Assembly: GCA_964019165.1 (NCBI GenBank)
Contig: OZ025276.1
Coordinates: 3,099,840 to 3,163,839 of the forward strand
Source of the DNA: Mastigias papua
Lineage: Eukaryota; Cnidaria; Scyphozoa; Rhizostomeae; Mastigiidae
Length of the DNA: 64,000 nt
Reading direction: 5' to 3'
Positions 32,715 to 44,101 of the stretch are shown in pieces. Every line of letters starts with the position of its first letter. The first letter of the stretch is position 1. The notes beneath the pieces are model-generated. The model made no database searches, was not told where the DNA came from, and saw only the letters and a program-made list of their open reading frames with translations. The translations under genes were made by a program, and so were the position numbers.

Positions 32715-34820
32715 CTATCTCCTCATTTGAATAATCTGTATACAGTATTTTGGCTGTAACTCCGGATTCCACGTCCAAAAAATTCTTAGAGCTTCTTCTA
32801 TGCTTTCAGATGTTTCCGTTTCACAAATGAAGGCACCAACCACTTGATAATCAACATTTGTTCTAACAACTAAGAAGAACAGAGGCAGAGCATATCTTGT
32901 TGTGCGGTACATTGCATCAAGTAATACAAGCTCATTGCCATACCGATTTAACAGTCTATGCTGCAAAGCGTTTTGATAGACAAAGAGCAGCTCTGTCACA
33001 AGGTAGAGAATCCTCAGAGTCATAACCATCGTCAACCACATCATTCGCGGGACTATTTGCAGAAGCTTGCTTGTCACAAGATCTTTGACAAAAGTAGATT
33101 TTCACTTCCTTATTGCGCTGCTTCCACTGATCGATTTTTTCCTGTAAACAATCCTGGCCTATCAAAGAATGACAAAGCTTTCATTTGAAATTCGCCATAT
33201 GGGTCCGTATACCCTTGTGGTGTGGGAAAAAGCGTCATTTGATACATCCAGTAGTTGGTCACTAGTGAAAATTGTACTTTTAACGAAAATCTGTAAGTGC
33301 CTCTTCATCTCATGCACATTAGAGACACCCTCTCGCACAAGCTCGTCACTTTTCTTCACCAAGCAAGCATCTATTTTGTGGGATATACCCGCTACCTGAA
33401 AAATGACATAAATGTCTACTTCAGTACCTGCATGTAGAGTAAGAAATAATATGTCTCTTCTATGACAATTCATTACTAGCTATGGAATAGCAGAAGAATG
33501 CAATCATGAATTTGCAAACATGGAACAAATTGGTATGTTGTATAATTACAAGTCCTGTCATATGATCCATATGACGTGCGAGATCAGGGATTGTGAGTAG
33601 AAAGTTTTGTTCAAATTCTATGCTCCTGCAAGATGCAAGTGCATCTTTAATCTCCTGTGATGTGCTTCTGTGTTTTCTCTCCGTACCATTTGTCATATGC
33701 CAAAAAGAAAAATTTATGAAATAAGCTGCTTGAATCGCACCGAACTTTAAGAAATGAACTGTGAGAAAATGGGTAATATAGAGTGAACAGTACATCATCC
33801 TTAGTAGGTAATATAAACGAAATATTATATTTAATTTTGTCTGTAATACTGTGCAATCAAAATTGAAAAGAACTGCACCCTGCTATATGCTATAGCCAAA
33901 TATAACAGGAAGAGTTAACCTCTATGCTACCTACGGTGTAACAAACACTTGCCATGGATGTGATAACTCACTCGGTAATCGGGAAATTGAATAATTTCCT
34001 GTATGGTTATCTCAGCAGGGCATCCAAACTTCTTTGTATCTTACTTGCGGCAGTACAAGTGATCATTACCCTAAGTGGACATTTTGCAAGAGGATATCTG
34101 ATATAAGCATAGGTTTTTTCTTCATTAAACAAAGGTTAGAAAAGTGCAAATGGAATCATTATCTCATGCAATGAACAGGGCCACCGCGAGGGGGCTGGTA
34201 GAAAAGAGTGTCATTACCTCCCATCTAGGAGGAGGAACCGTATAGTCTATGCAGTTGTCATTTGCTCACATTGTGAAATGCCATAATGACATAAAAGTCA
34301 TCTGCAACAGTGACTTACAAGATTTTCTTTCCTTCTGTTTTTTCGTATCTACTTCATTCTGGCTTAGAAATCTTTTCCATCCTGACATTGCAGCTTTTTA
34401 CTTTCCACAAGAAAGAAAGGCACCCCATGAAAATCAATTGCCTTATCCTTTCATTGCAGTCTATGTTTAGACGTTTTCGGATCTAGAAGGTACAAAGAGT
34501 TTGCAAGCAGCTATGCATACTATTTTCATATCTTCATTCCTTTATGAGGGCATGCTCAATACCATTTCACACGGGAGATCTACGCTTGATCACGTAGTGA
34601 TACAGTCTACTCTACATTCAGCAGTTAGTAAAGACAATACAGATATAGATTCAAGAATTCATCATTCCATAAGAGAACCTTACCTGAGTTCCCAAACCCT
34701 TTTGTTGATTTGTAGCATGAGAATCGTAGTGTATACTCTATCTCATGCCTTCGGATAATTTCAAGGGCTTCTTGACGTGTTGTTGTGCAGTGCACAGATA
34801 TTGCTAATTCAGTCAAATCT
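32715..34820 (-). pseudogene. MULE-type transposase B, decayed
   Basis: Minus-strand pieces suggest one long gene: EALEIIRRHEIEYTLRF (about 34770), FHGVPFFLVESKKLQC (about 34440), LVREGVSNVHEMKRHLQIFVK (about 33330), an IDQWKQRNKEVKIYF segment (about 33120), then the MULE catalytic start NRYGNELVLLDAMYRTTRYALPLFFLVVRTN (about 32960-32860) and EALRIFWTWNPELQPKYC (about 32780). Only the first catalytic Asp region is retained and the C-terminus is missing. It is a different family from the PF20700-type MULE at 9.5 kb. Frameshifts and possible introns separate the pieces. Confidence 0.65.
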
Positions 34821-35109
34821 ACAAAAGAACAGAGTCACTTTTTGTCTCAAAGCTCAATGGAACCCATGTGATATGTTAATGTAACCTTTTGATATTGAGA
34901 ATACAAACCCTTTCAAATGTCATTTACCTTCTTTTAACTTTGTGAAAACTTACTAGCATACTGGGATCGATGCATAGCAGTTTTTCCATGATACTTCACA
35001 TTTACTTAATCCACACATCTGAGCGGTATTAGTAACATCACAAGTTCTGGTCATAGCCATGATGTTCCCGCTAAAGTAAATAGTTTTTAACTACAACTAC
35101 AACTAGTGC

Positions 35110-35640
35110 ATATCATGTGACTTTTCCTGAGCAAAATTACGAATTCCGGAGTGCATCGTTACATTTACAACGAGTGCACTCGGAGTCGTACATGGCAATT
35201 TTCGTCAAATGTCATTTCACTGGCTAGTACCAACCGATATAATGGTCATATGGGAGGTGTTGATGTGCTTGATGGATATTTGGCAAATCTCAGGCCATGT
35301 ATTAGGGGAAAGAAATGGTACTGGATGCCAATGATCAATTGCTTTCGCCTTTTACACGTTGCAGCATTCAGAGCATATGTTGATCTTGGACATAGTAGCA
35401 CCAGTCACATTGATTTTCTGAGATACAACAAGCCTTCACCGAAACAACCACTTCTGCATCCACTCGTAATGGGAAAAGAGAATCAACCATATTGCCAAGA
35501 CATCTTACTGACGAGCACACACCTGTATCATATGAGAAACAAGGGCATTGTTTTTTTTGTAAAAAGAATAAAAGAATGACGTGCTCTCTTTGTGGTGTCC
35601 TCTTACACCAAAGTGCACATTGCTTCAACAAATGTCACAC
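35110..35640 (+). pseudogene. piggyBac transposase C-terminal fragment
   Basis: The ORF has the piggyBac late block YNGHMGGVDVLDGYL (35238) followed by IRGKKWYWMPMINCFRL. After a frameshift near 35540 comes a Cys-rich C-terminal finger (CFFCKKNKRMTCSLCG and a later CFNKCH) like that of piggyBac transposases. The N-terminal DNA-binding domain and the first catalytic aspartates are absent. A 3' exon of a relic or an exon acquired by a host gene are both possible. Confidence 0.75.
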
Positions 35641-36084
35641 ATGATGGCCAAAAACAGTTGTAGCAATCAAAGACATGAACATACTAATGGAAACTGTAGT
35701 AAAAATGTTTTATGGTTCTGCCCATAGTTCCCAATGCAAACATTCTTGTATTCTGTACCATTTTAGGCAAAATAGTAAAGTGTCTCTTTTATCATGTCAC
35801 ATAATAGGGAATAGGCAGAAGGGACACTTAGCACGGCTCCTTAGCTGTTTAGTGGACGCTCAGAGAATAATGGAACTTGGTAAACCTCGTTTCAGATACA
35901 GTTTCATAATCACCATGCGTTAAAGCAAAATGAACTCCCAGGCTACGTTCTTAGGGGTGTGCAAAATGCGGGAACTTTGCATGGTATGCATCTTTCATGG
36001 CAATCTCCAGTCAAGTGTCCTATGAATGTATTTTACTAAAATTCACTTACCTTTGGAGGATAGTTGTTCCTTCATACAATGTCA
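35641..36084. other. Unassigned spacer between piggyBac relic and P-element gene
   Basis: No coding sequence was recognised. It should contain the 3' non-coding end of the P-element, but I could not find its terminal repeat. Confidence 0.35.
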
Positions 36085-36607
36085 TCACAGGTGTGCAACT
36101 TTTATGTATTGTCTATTCTTCCTTTTCTTAGATTTCCCAAGATTCTGGTTCTCAAATTGTAGGCAATAATAAAGTCGCATTCTGACAAACAACTTTACGA
36201 GGAACTTCTTATCGAAATTTGCACATGTAATGTTAAGTTCAACTTTTAGGAGTCTTTTGATAAGGTCAGCAGCGACATTCTTTGTTTGCTTCAGACTCTT
36301 GAAGTAAGTCACAACCAAATCTCCTAATGAAGTTGTATATGTTAGCATGATTTCTGATGGTGCAGTCAAGCCTCCAAATGAACTAGAGTCGCCATCATAG
36401 GCTTTGAAATCGAGAAAGGCACTGTTAAGCCTAAGTCACACTTGATGTGCTTTTTGTGACACTGCCCATATAAGGTTAGCGTTTTTTGACGCACTGCATG
36501 CGCATCGCGCTTTTTTGAGCCATGCGACACTATGCGGCAAAGTTGAAAATATTCAACTTTGATGCATTGAGACGCACCAGAACAATAGCAAGAGTCACGA
36601 TAGATGG

Positions 36608-37968
36608 ACAAAATGGCAGCAATGAACTTCATGAAAGAAAACCGTATTGAAGCCTTGAGGAGGTTTACTTGCCTGTACGATACTACTATGAAGGAATACA
36701 AGGACGATCTTGTACGGGAAAATGCTTGGAAGTTGATTTGTATTGAAGTAAACGGAAAAGAGTAGTATGACAACGAAGTACTTTCAAAAGGTAAGGTTAC
36801 TATATATGTTTCATATGTAAACTGCTACATTATGCCAAGGTCTTGTAGGGGTACATCAATTGAAAGCTTGAAATAGTAACAAATTGAAGCTGCTATCGAA
36901 TTACCTTTAACTGCACCTGCTAGAGATGCATGTCATTTATATATTTAGCAAATAAATCATTAGTTACCTTTGAAAGCTCTCATTCACACATTGGATGCTT
37001 TCATAGACTTCAAAATTTCTTCTGAAACTTATTAAGTAAAGTATGAGGTTTAGCTGCTGATACTGTGTAAGAAATTATGAAGCAGTTCATATTATCTTCC
37101 TTTTCAATACTTATACAACGGTACAGAAGATGAGATCAGCAATTTACTGTAAATATTTTCATAATAAATAGCAGGCTGGCTAGCTTCATAGCTAAGCACA
37201 AGCATTATTCCTAAAACAGCATTTGTTATAGGTCTTGAGATTTAAGTGTATGCTTGTTGAAGCATAAGAAAATTCTGGAAAACCGTTTCAGAAATGGTAC
37301 CTTCAACCGCTTGTAAAACCACAACGGACCTGACACACATATTATGAGTAAACAAAAGGCTATGATTACTCTTGTTTCCATTGAATCCTTGAACAGGAAA
37401 CCGATATTAATCTTGAATACAAGTCATGCACACTTTTCTACTGATGACTCTACATCCGAGAACTAATGGACTTCCAACTGTATATCACAGTTAGCACATA
37501 TTTACTACTGATTTTGCATGACCAATGTCCTACCATGCTAATGTACGAAGTACAAGCTGTTCATGACAACCAAAATATTATCCAATGCTGATGTGAATTA
37601 CTGTCCCTGGGTGATCTACATCGTCGTCATCGAGAACGGTAGGCTCATGATTGCACCTCTCCACCATCCTCCGCCATTCAACTCGACCTTGCACTTTTCT
37701 TTCCACTTGCACCATCGTCAGCCCACAAATATCTTTGATGTTGTCACTCAGTCTTGTCTTCGGTCTGCCTCTTCTTCTGTTTCCTATGACTCATGACTTT
37801 GTGATGAGGGTATTGAAGAACACAAATGAATTCATATCTTCTGCAAGCCAGAAAGAAGAACTGGATGAAGATGACCTATTTGGACAGGGTGTTGGTAAAC
37901 CACTCAAAAACTTAAATGCTTATCAACAAGCCTGGCAAAGCTCAGAATACAGCAGGTGTACGAAGTAG
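36608..37968 (+). pseudogene. MADF-domain accessory protein of Harbinger B
   Basis: Exon 1 begins MDKMAAMNFMKENRIEALRR (36608) and reads as a MADF DNA-binding domain (FTCLYDTTMKEYKDDLVRENAWKLI). A TAG follows (about 36762), then a GTAAGG donor near 36792. A second exon near 37790-37968 encodes an acidic C-terminal tail with DEDDLFGQGVGKPLKNLN. Harbinger elements encode a second, usually Myb/SANT or MADF, protein that helps the transposase bind DNA and enter the nucleus. The middle is replaced by non-coding sequence and an RTE fragment. Confidence 0.6.
37590..37795 (-). pseudogene. RTE-like LINE C-terminal fragment
   Basis: The minus strand is open through RRRGRPKTRLSDNIKDICG (about 37770) and VEWRRMVERCNHEP (about 37670), the characteristic end of RTE/endonuclease-RT proteins. 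Only about 60 codons remain. It lies inside Harbinger B and therefore inserted after that element or was captured by it. Confidence 0.7.
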
Positions 37969-38443
37969 CTTGGCAACAAGGCCAAACGAATTAATAAAGC
38001 ATTCAATATCAAATTTCTACAGATTATGTCTCGTTTTAAGTTTCTTCTTGGTGGAAAGTCCTGTCTGTTAAAAACGTGGGAGGGGGTATAAAAATTTTAA
38101 GGTTTTAACGCAGGAGGTATCATTTCAATACGTAATAACTAAAATAACATGAAAAGTTACAAAAACCTAGAAATCTGGTGTTCATAAAAAGATGTAAAAC
38201 CTTCAATCAGTATAGATCTAAAAGCATCAATCCATGAAACAATGCCATGACAATCGTTATAATCTACGTATCCAGGTGGGCATTATAGGCGACCATACGA
38301 TTTTTGGCAATCATTGTACTTTTTCAGCCACTTATGGAGCGCTATTGCAGCAAGACCATTCTTTGCTGCTTGTTCTGGATGTGTTTGTGTTGGAGACCTG
38401 AGAAACATTCATCTGCTTGATAAAATGCCAAAGGCGTTTTCCA
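37969..38443. other. Non-coding spacer of Harbinger B
   Basis: No gene is seen between the convergent MADF tail and the end of the transposase. It presumably holds both 3' UTRs. Confidence 0.4.
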
Positions 38444-39349
38444 CTACCCTTCTTGCTCTTGACAAATGGTAGTTGTAATGCGCAATTTCTCTGGGAGATT
38501 CTTGCCAGGGTATGGTTTTTGCAAAGTATCCTTTAGAGGAAAAGCTTCATCACCTATGGAACAGTGCCTAGCCTTAGTTAGCATATCTGGCAAACATTCA
38601 TCTTGAGGAACATTTAGATCTCCCTTATTTAACATTTCACCAAGTATTGTGTAACTGAGTACGCTTGAGTCACTCTGCCTTCCATAGTCTCCAACATCTA
38701 CATATGCAAAAATATAGCTTGCATCAGCTACAGCCATGAGAACAAGGCTGAAAGGTTCTTTATAAGTATGGAAGGTGCTGCCTGAGTTTGGAGGACACTT
38801 TATTATACAATGCTTGCCATCAATTGCCCCCAGGCATAATGCCCCAGAGATTCTAGACATATTCTGAAATCCTTTTCCATTCCTCAGGTGAACCTGGAAA
38901 AGCAACTGAAATTGGACTAAGAGTATCCCAAATTTCTCAGGTACTGCGTTAAGTATCTGACAAACAGTTGATCTTCCGATTCTGACACTGAAGGAAAGTG
39001 ATGCTTGTGATTCACCAGTAGCAACATAGCATAAAGTAACAGCAAGCCGCATAGCTGGTAGCAAAGGCTCACGAAAACGGGATCTCTGTTTTGTCAATGA
39101 TGGTCCTACCAAGCTGAGCAGGTCGTCAAATACTGAAGGTAGCATTCGGACATAGTTAAAATGCATGGTATGATCCTGCAGTCTCATCTCTGTTATTATA
39201 TTAGAGTAATGTCCCTACCGCTCATGAGCCTCCCACAATCGTCGAACCCAAACATGATGTTTGCTTTTCTACTTCTTACGTAAAACAGCAGCAAGTAACT
39301 GGTGTTGTAAAGCCAACACAACAAGACTGTCATTTCGATTAGATGCCAT
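38444..39349 (-). pseudogene. HARBI1-like transposase of Harbinger B
   Basis: The frame is traceable from ATG 39349 (MASNRNDSLVVLALQH) through two in-frame TAGs, at about 39272 and 39221, to the open stretch from 39187. Motifs are HHVWVRRLWEAHER at the N-terminus, FDDLLSLVGP, a helix-turn-helix-like SFSVRIGRSTVCQILN, and the DDE_Tnp_4 core LGAIDGKHCIIKCP (first Asp, about 38825), YVDVGDYGRQSDSSVL (second Asp region, about 38700) and SIGDEAFPL (about 38545). The open frame ends at 38444 before the usual final Glu block, so the C-terminus is probably lost to a frameshift. Confidence 0.82.
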
Positions 39350-42300
39350 CTTACATTTGTTTTCATAACAACGCTTAATGACGCACTATATGAGAACACA
39401 CCTCATGCGTTTTTGATGCACAGTGATGCGACGCGCCATGCCGCATCGTGATGCATCAAGTGTGAATTCAGCTTTACATAGTTCTAAATCATCATTTACA
39501 AGAATGCTGCACGCCTCACATTTGTCTCATAAATGTTTTGCGTAGTAGAAATCCTGCAATATAAGCAAGTGAAGTGGCCTTAACAATTTGCTTTTGACTA
39601 TGTTCACTTGCATAGTCAGTTCATATTTCTATTGGTTCACTTTTATGAGAATGTCCAAAAATGTGTGGTCAAGATGCTGCAAGCCAGCAATCAATTTATT
39701 GTCATCAAGTTCACAATTACCAGCAACTGTTAGGAGGTCAACATGAAAGAGTTTCCTGTATGCCCTAATGAATTGGATGGGAGTTGGGCTGTCACTATTC
39801 CCACCTTGCTGACGGATTGACCCAAGAAAGTTCTCCCATGGATCCTGATTCAGCTGCCTTGTGACCAGGAATGAAGCAATGCATTCCTGGTACATTTTCT
39901 CCCAAATGGACACAAGTGCAGTGATGGTCATACACCAACCCTTTAAGCATTTGAGGTTCTTGGTTTAGTCTTCTTTGGAGGTTGGCTCAACAACTGTAAG
40001 GGACTTGATAAAAGCGAATGCATTTATCAACTCTCCAATATGTGGTGACTGTAGTGTAAGAGGACATCTACACTTCTTTGAGTCCTTAAAGCTGATGGAG
40101 TTACAGCAGTCAAACAATGTATCAAAGTGCTTTATCAGCTGGTCAGTACTTATAGCATCACCTGGGAGTGCTTGTAAATAGACACATGTATTGATAGCTG
40201 CTGATAAGGTGTGACTGAAGATCTGCGAGGAATGTTTAACTTTCATGTTGGAAAAGCCATTTGGGTGTAGATGCTTCTCTGTGAGCTTTGGAGCCAGCCT
40301 AGTAGTTATCTTTTGATCCTTTTGGACAAATTCTTCAATATGTGCCCATTTTGCACCTTTGTTCCCAAAGTCAAAGTAATATTTCATTAAATTATTCCTT
40401 ACAGATTTGAGAAGATGGGGAGGATCATAAAGCACAAAATACTTCTTTCCATTGATTTCAAAGACAGGTTCTTCTTCAGAAACTCCCATGTATGCAAAGA
40501 AGCTTGCAAACTCTGATCCCTGGTCACTCACTAAAGAAATAGCAGAGAGGCCCATGTTTTCCAAATGCATGATAGCCTCAGTAACAATTTCCTTGAAGTG
40601 CAGCCTGTCATAAGACTCATTTACAAAGTAGTAGGCTATGGGCTGTTTCCAGTTTTGTAAAATGCCCCTGGCCATCAACACCAAAGCAGACTTGGCAATT
40701 GCCCCAGATGTCTCTTTGTCACCAAAATCCTCAAAACCAATGATGGAGTCATTCTTTTCATCATAGTGTAAATGCGACTTGAGTGACATCTCATCCATAA
40801 TCAGAGAACAGAACCTGCTTCCTAGAGGTACTTGTTCTACTCTTTGCCACAATACATATAGGGATTTATCTGTAAAGCTACAACCAGAAGAGACGTTGGA
40901 AACAAGGTTTGTTAAAGTCTTTTTTGATGGCAGCTTCAACAGCTTTGCTAGACACCTGTAAGCTTTCCCACTTATGTGGTATAAACGTAGAGCCATTCCC
41001 TTATATGAGTCATCATATCTTCTGCCTTTCTTTTTCACAGATGAAAGACTTACTTGCTTTTTACTAAACGTAAGTAACTCTGGAGTAATAGCACCTTCTA
41101 GTAGCTGAAAGGCCTTGGTACTTTTCTGAGCCTTTGTTAGATTTTGCAGAGCATTTGTCTGCTTTTCACTTTTGATCTTTTTTCTACGGTGTGCTATGTT
41201 TTTCCTTTTAGTTGTCACAATTGATCTCAACTTGCTTTTCCAAGGTGTGCTAGCAGACAGACTATCAGGAGTCTGAACAGACATATCATTGGTGACTTCA
41301 TCTATGTTTGAGGTCCCTAATTGTAAAAGAGGAGTCAACAAAATACAAAGGCTGCAGTCCACTGAATATTTTTAATTTTCAAAACAAACATGCAGAAAAA
41401 TGTGTTGTTACAACTAGCTCATGTTTGAAGTGGGAATACCATTTGATACTAACGTCATGGGTTATCTGGTAAGCTTTTGCTAGAACCAATGTGCTCCTTA
41501 CTGCACCACATTTTGTATGCCCCTGCTTGTATGAAAAAGTAAGTCAGTAATCCCAACTGAATTGCAATCTATTGAAACATGTTGTATGAGAGAACATACC
41601 ATCTGAAAAAGTTGTTGATGGCTCATGGTTATCATGATTTGAAACTTTTTATGCCTTTTCTCCTGAAAATTTAATTCATTTATGAATATTAGTGGGGTAA
41701 TACAAGAGCAATGGTGAGATGTGGGGCAAGGGGGACAAAAGTTTCATCAGGATATGATTAGAGCTTTTGTCCTGTCTAAGATAAAGTCTATAGATATGAT
41801 ACATCAAGTGACTCAAAAACAACTCGTGTGTCCTGTTTCTTGGGATGTTCTTCTTATGGACTTGTAGATCAAACTATCTAGACAAAGGTACAAACTTATG
41901 CTGTAAGATTTAAGTGCAAATTTACTTAATTTCTTTGAAGGTGGTGCTTTTTGTTTACATCCACTTGTAGGCGGTGGATTTGGAATAGTAAATATTGTAG
42001 GAACAGCATCTCTAGCCAATCTAGTATGGATATTGGAGAACTTAGGGAGACATTGCCATTCAAAATGGTTTGAGCAAAGAGCACAATTCTTCCTTAAGTA
42101 AGATGGCATCTTATTAAGCACGTTCAGTCTTCGGCAGTTCTGTAGCCACAGTTTGCACCTAAAAATAAAATCAGTTCTATAGCTCATTAAAGTGTTATAC
42201 TATTGAGCCAACTAAAACTCTAGTGCAATAACAGAGAAGAAACGATTGCAAAATATCACAGTGTGCCTACTACTGAATGCACTGGCAGCTTACCTGTGGA

Positions 42301-42429
42301 AATCCAACGGGAAGTAGTGAACACTGAGTTCAGGATTAGATTTCTTGTTCTTGCTGCAGTTTATTGCTGAGCAGTACACTGTCGAGTTTGATCTAGAACG
42401 CTTCTCGCAAGATATTGTGAAGCTTTTGA

Positions 42430-43137
42430 CCACTCACTTCACCAGATCGCCATACAAATTCCTACTCCTCAGAAACTTTTTACATGGTAAACCTAGATTT
42501 CATGCTGTGCATACGCTCCCACAAAGCACCCACTTTCGAACAATAGAGTTTCCCTTCTGCCTATTCCCTTTTCTGTGATCATGTACAAGTACTGATATTG
42601 AGGTCTTATTCATGGTATGACCCTATTCCTGGCATTTTTTATGTATATTTATAGGTTTGATCTCACCCAGTGTTGCTATTGTCTTTGTCGCTTGTAGACA
42701 GTGAAGCATGGAAACTGTACTAGGTGTGTTTTATGTTGCGTTTTATCATCACCAGTGTAAATTCCAACTAACTAATTTACGATTTGAATTGGTATTTACA
42801 TTTGTTCCCTGGAAGTATATATAAAGACAGAGTAACAAAAAACCGGTGTGGGAAACGAACTGCTAGGCAATGTGTTGAGGGGAAGTTAGTATAAAAATAG
42901 GTCTAACAAAAGGGCAAGGTGTTATTACGTAATAGAATGTTAGTATGATGTAGGTTTAGTGTTAGCATAGAGGAAGTGAAGGCAATGAGCTGTAGAAAAA
43001 ATTTGCTATGAATGGATGAATGAAGTGGAAGATAAAGTAACTAAAAATGGAATTGCTACAAGGCTCCCCCCCTAGAATGCACTTGGAGTGTGAAATTCGA
43101 AAATATAAAAACACAAAATATATGAAAAGTCTGTTGG
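42430..43137. other. Unassigned region upstream of the P-element gene
   Basis: No gene was recognised. A TATATAAAGACAGAG box occurs at about 42819. The P-element's 5' terminal repeat should lie in this stretch but could not be identified. Confidence 0.35.
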
Positions 43138-43288
43138 TACTACAGAACTTCACTATAGCACGAAAAAGCGGGAACATTGCTTTAGCATAAAAAAAGCAGA
43201 AAAAGGCAGAAAAAAACTAAAAAACAGCTTTCAGTATGCTAAAGCAATGTTCCCACTTTTTCATGCTTTAGTTACGTTCTGTAGTACA
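43138..43288. mobile_element. Foldback/MITE with about 55-bp inverted arms
   Basis: The left arm GTACTACAGAACTTCACTAT... and the inverted right arm GTACTACAGAACGTAACTAA... pair over about 55 bases through AGCG(A/T)GGGAACATTGCTTTAGCAT-like sequence, with about 6 mismatches. They surround a purine-rich loop. The 12-mer AAACACAAAATA occurs on both sides (43109 and 43288), possibly a target duplication with an offset boundary. No coding capacity. Confidence 0.7.
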
Positions 43289-43368
43289 AACACAAAATAC
43301 AACAATGAAATGAAACAAAGAAAACATACTGTTCAAGTTCTATAGTATGAGAGTCAAGCAGTCCCATA

Positions 43369-43590
43369 TCAGTCTGGAAAATGCACTCTTCTTCCTGAGC
43401 GAGTGGTACACAGCAAAGGCTTTGGTTGAACAGTGTCCGAAGTAGGATCATAAAGGGTGGCAAGAGAATGGTTGACTAAAGCAGAATCAAGATGAGCTGG
43501 CTTCAGACGATAGAGCCTGACAGAACTCTGTTTACCCTGGATGTCAAGAAGAAAGTGTGTCTCATTGCGAAGAATAATTTGGTAAGTCCA
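43369..43590 (-). pseudogene. Gypsy pol C-terminus (integrase tail)
   Basis: The minus strand ends with the stereotyped Gypsy pol tail: GKQSSVRLYRLKPAHLD (about 43535-43480) and TRSGRRVHFPD before the stop at 43369. Upstream of about 43595 it is replaced by Harbinger-derived sequence. It is not joined to the other Gypsy relics here. Confidence 0.75.
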
Positions 43591-43596
43591 TTGTAA

Positions 43597-43990
43597 AGCC
43601 AGGTTTCCACTTAAATGAATGTGGTCGATTCGATCGATTTGGTCCAGTCGGTCAACAGGGTTGGCAGTTTCCACTGAAACACATCAATCGATTCAACCAC
43701 ATTGATCAACCAGGGTTTAACTTTTCCATCGAAACTAGAAACAGATAATAATTGTACTTTAAGTAAAAAGAAGGGAAGGATGTCAAAATGATCAAGTTAT
43801 CAAATCTAAAAGAGTTTGGGTAAGACAGCTGTACAGGGAAAGGAGAGTAAAAGCAGAATACTGCTCATTGATCAAAGAAATGCAAGTTGTTGACAAATTG
43901 TTGTTTTGCCAACAATTTAGAATGATGCTGCAAAAATACAAGATGTTATTGGCACTAGTAGCCCCGAGAAATACTAAAGTAGGCAAATAC
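43597..43990 (+). mobile_element. Harbinger-derived fragment with TIR and transposase N-terminus
   Basis: Starting next to TAA at 43594 the sequence AGCCAGGTTTCCACTTAAAT has the look of a Harbinger end, and is followed by palindromic ATTCGATCGAT-type subterminal repeats. From about 43801 one frame reads RVWVRQLYRERRVKAEYCS, then FRMMLQKYKMLLALVAP, the N-terminal helices of Harbinger transposases (compare 39310 and 63110). The catalytic core is absent. Confidence 0.6.
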
Positions 43991-44101
43991 TTTGTTTGAG
44001 ATAGTTGACAGTTTCAGTAGTTAGACGAAAAAGTTAAACAGTTATTACGAAGTTTAAGTTGAAGTAGTCTGTGAACAACAGATTGAGTCACTTCCTTTGG
44101 C

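Larger units (their letters stand above)
36428..39473. mobile_element. PIF/Harbinger transposon B (HARBI1-like plus MADF gene)
   Basis: The inverted ends AGCCTAAGTCACACTTGATG and its mate AGCTGAATTCACACTTGATG (17 of 20) are flanked by TTA at 36425-36427 and 39474-39476. The target is the P-element transposase gene, whose frame is restored by removing the element with one TTA. Contents: a HARBI1-like transposase (-), a MADF-type accessory gene (+) in convergent order, and an RTE LINE fragment lodged between them. Length is 3046 bp. Confidence 0.88.
36085..42420 (-). pseudogene. P-element (THAP9-like) transposase, interrupted by Harbinger B
   Basis: Exon 1 (about 42420-42294) carries CSAINCSK and HYFPLDFHR, the first half of a THAP C2CH finger, and ends at a GTAAG donor. 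Exon 2 starts at 42158 with WLQNCRRLN and completes the finger with CALCSNHF. A short exon near 41600-41640 precedes the main exon (41316-39965), where DEMSLKSHLHYD, LVSDQGSEF and LYDPPHLLKSVRNNLMKY are P-family catalytic-core motifs. After a TAA at about 39962 the frame goes on with LNQDPWENFLGSIRQQGG, then stops at the Harbinger insertion (39477). It resumes in the same frame at 36427 (FLDFKAYDGD) and ends at 36085. Damage: that TAA, the insertion and decay around exon 2. Confidence 0.8.

Noticed and set aside
36608..39349. Reassigned amber codon suggested by several in-frame TAGs in Harbinger B
   Set aside because: Other broken genes here carry TAA or TGA at interrupting positions (9628 TAA, 17120 TGA, 39962 TAA). 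Ordinary pseudogene decay explains all of them.
42345..42578. 77-codon + ORF
   Set aside because: Antisense of THAP exon 1 of the P-element gene; the minus strand shows CSAINC, a splice donor and continuation in exon 2.
43594..43720. Independent 121-bp MITE with TAA duplications at 43594 and 43718
   Set aside because: The second TAA is followed within 100 bp by Harbinger transposase N-terminal codons, so the palindromic stretch is more simply the subterminal region of that Harbinger fragment.
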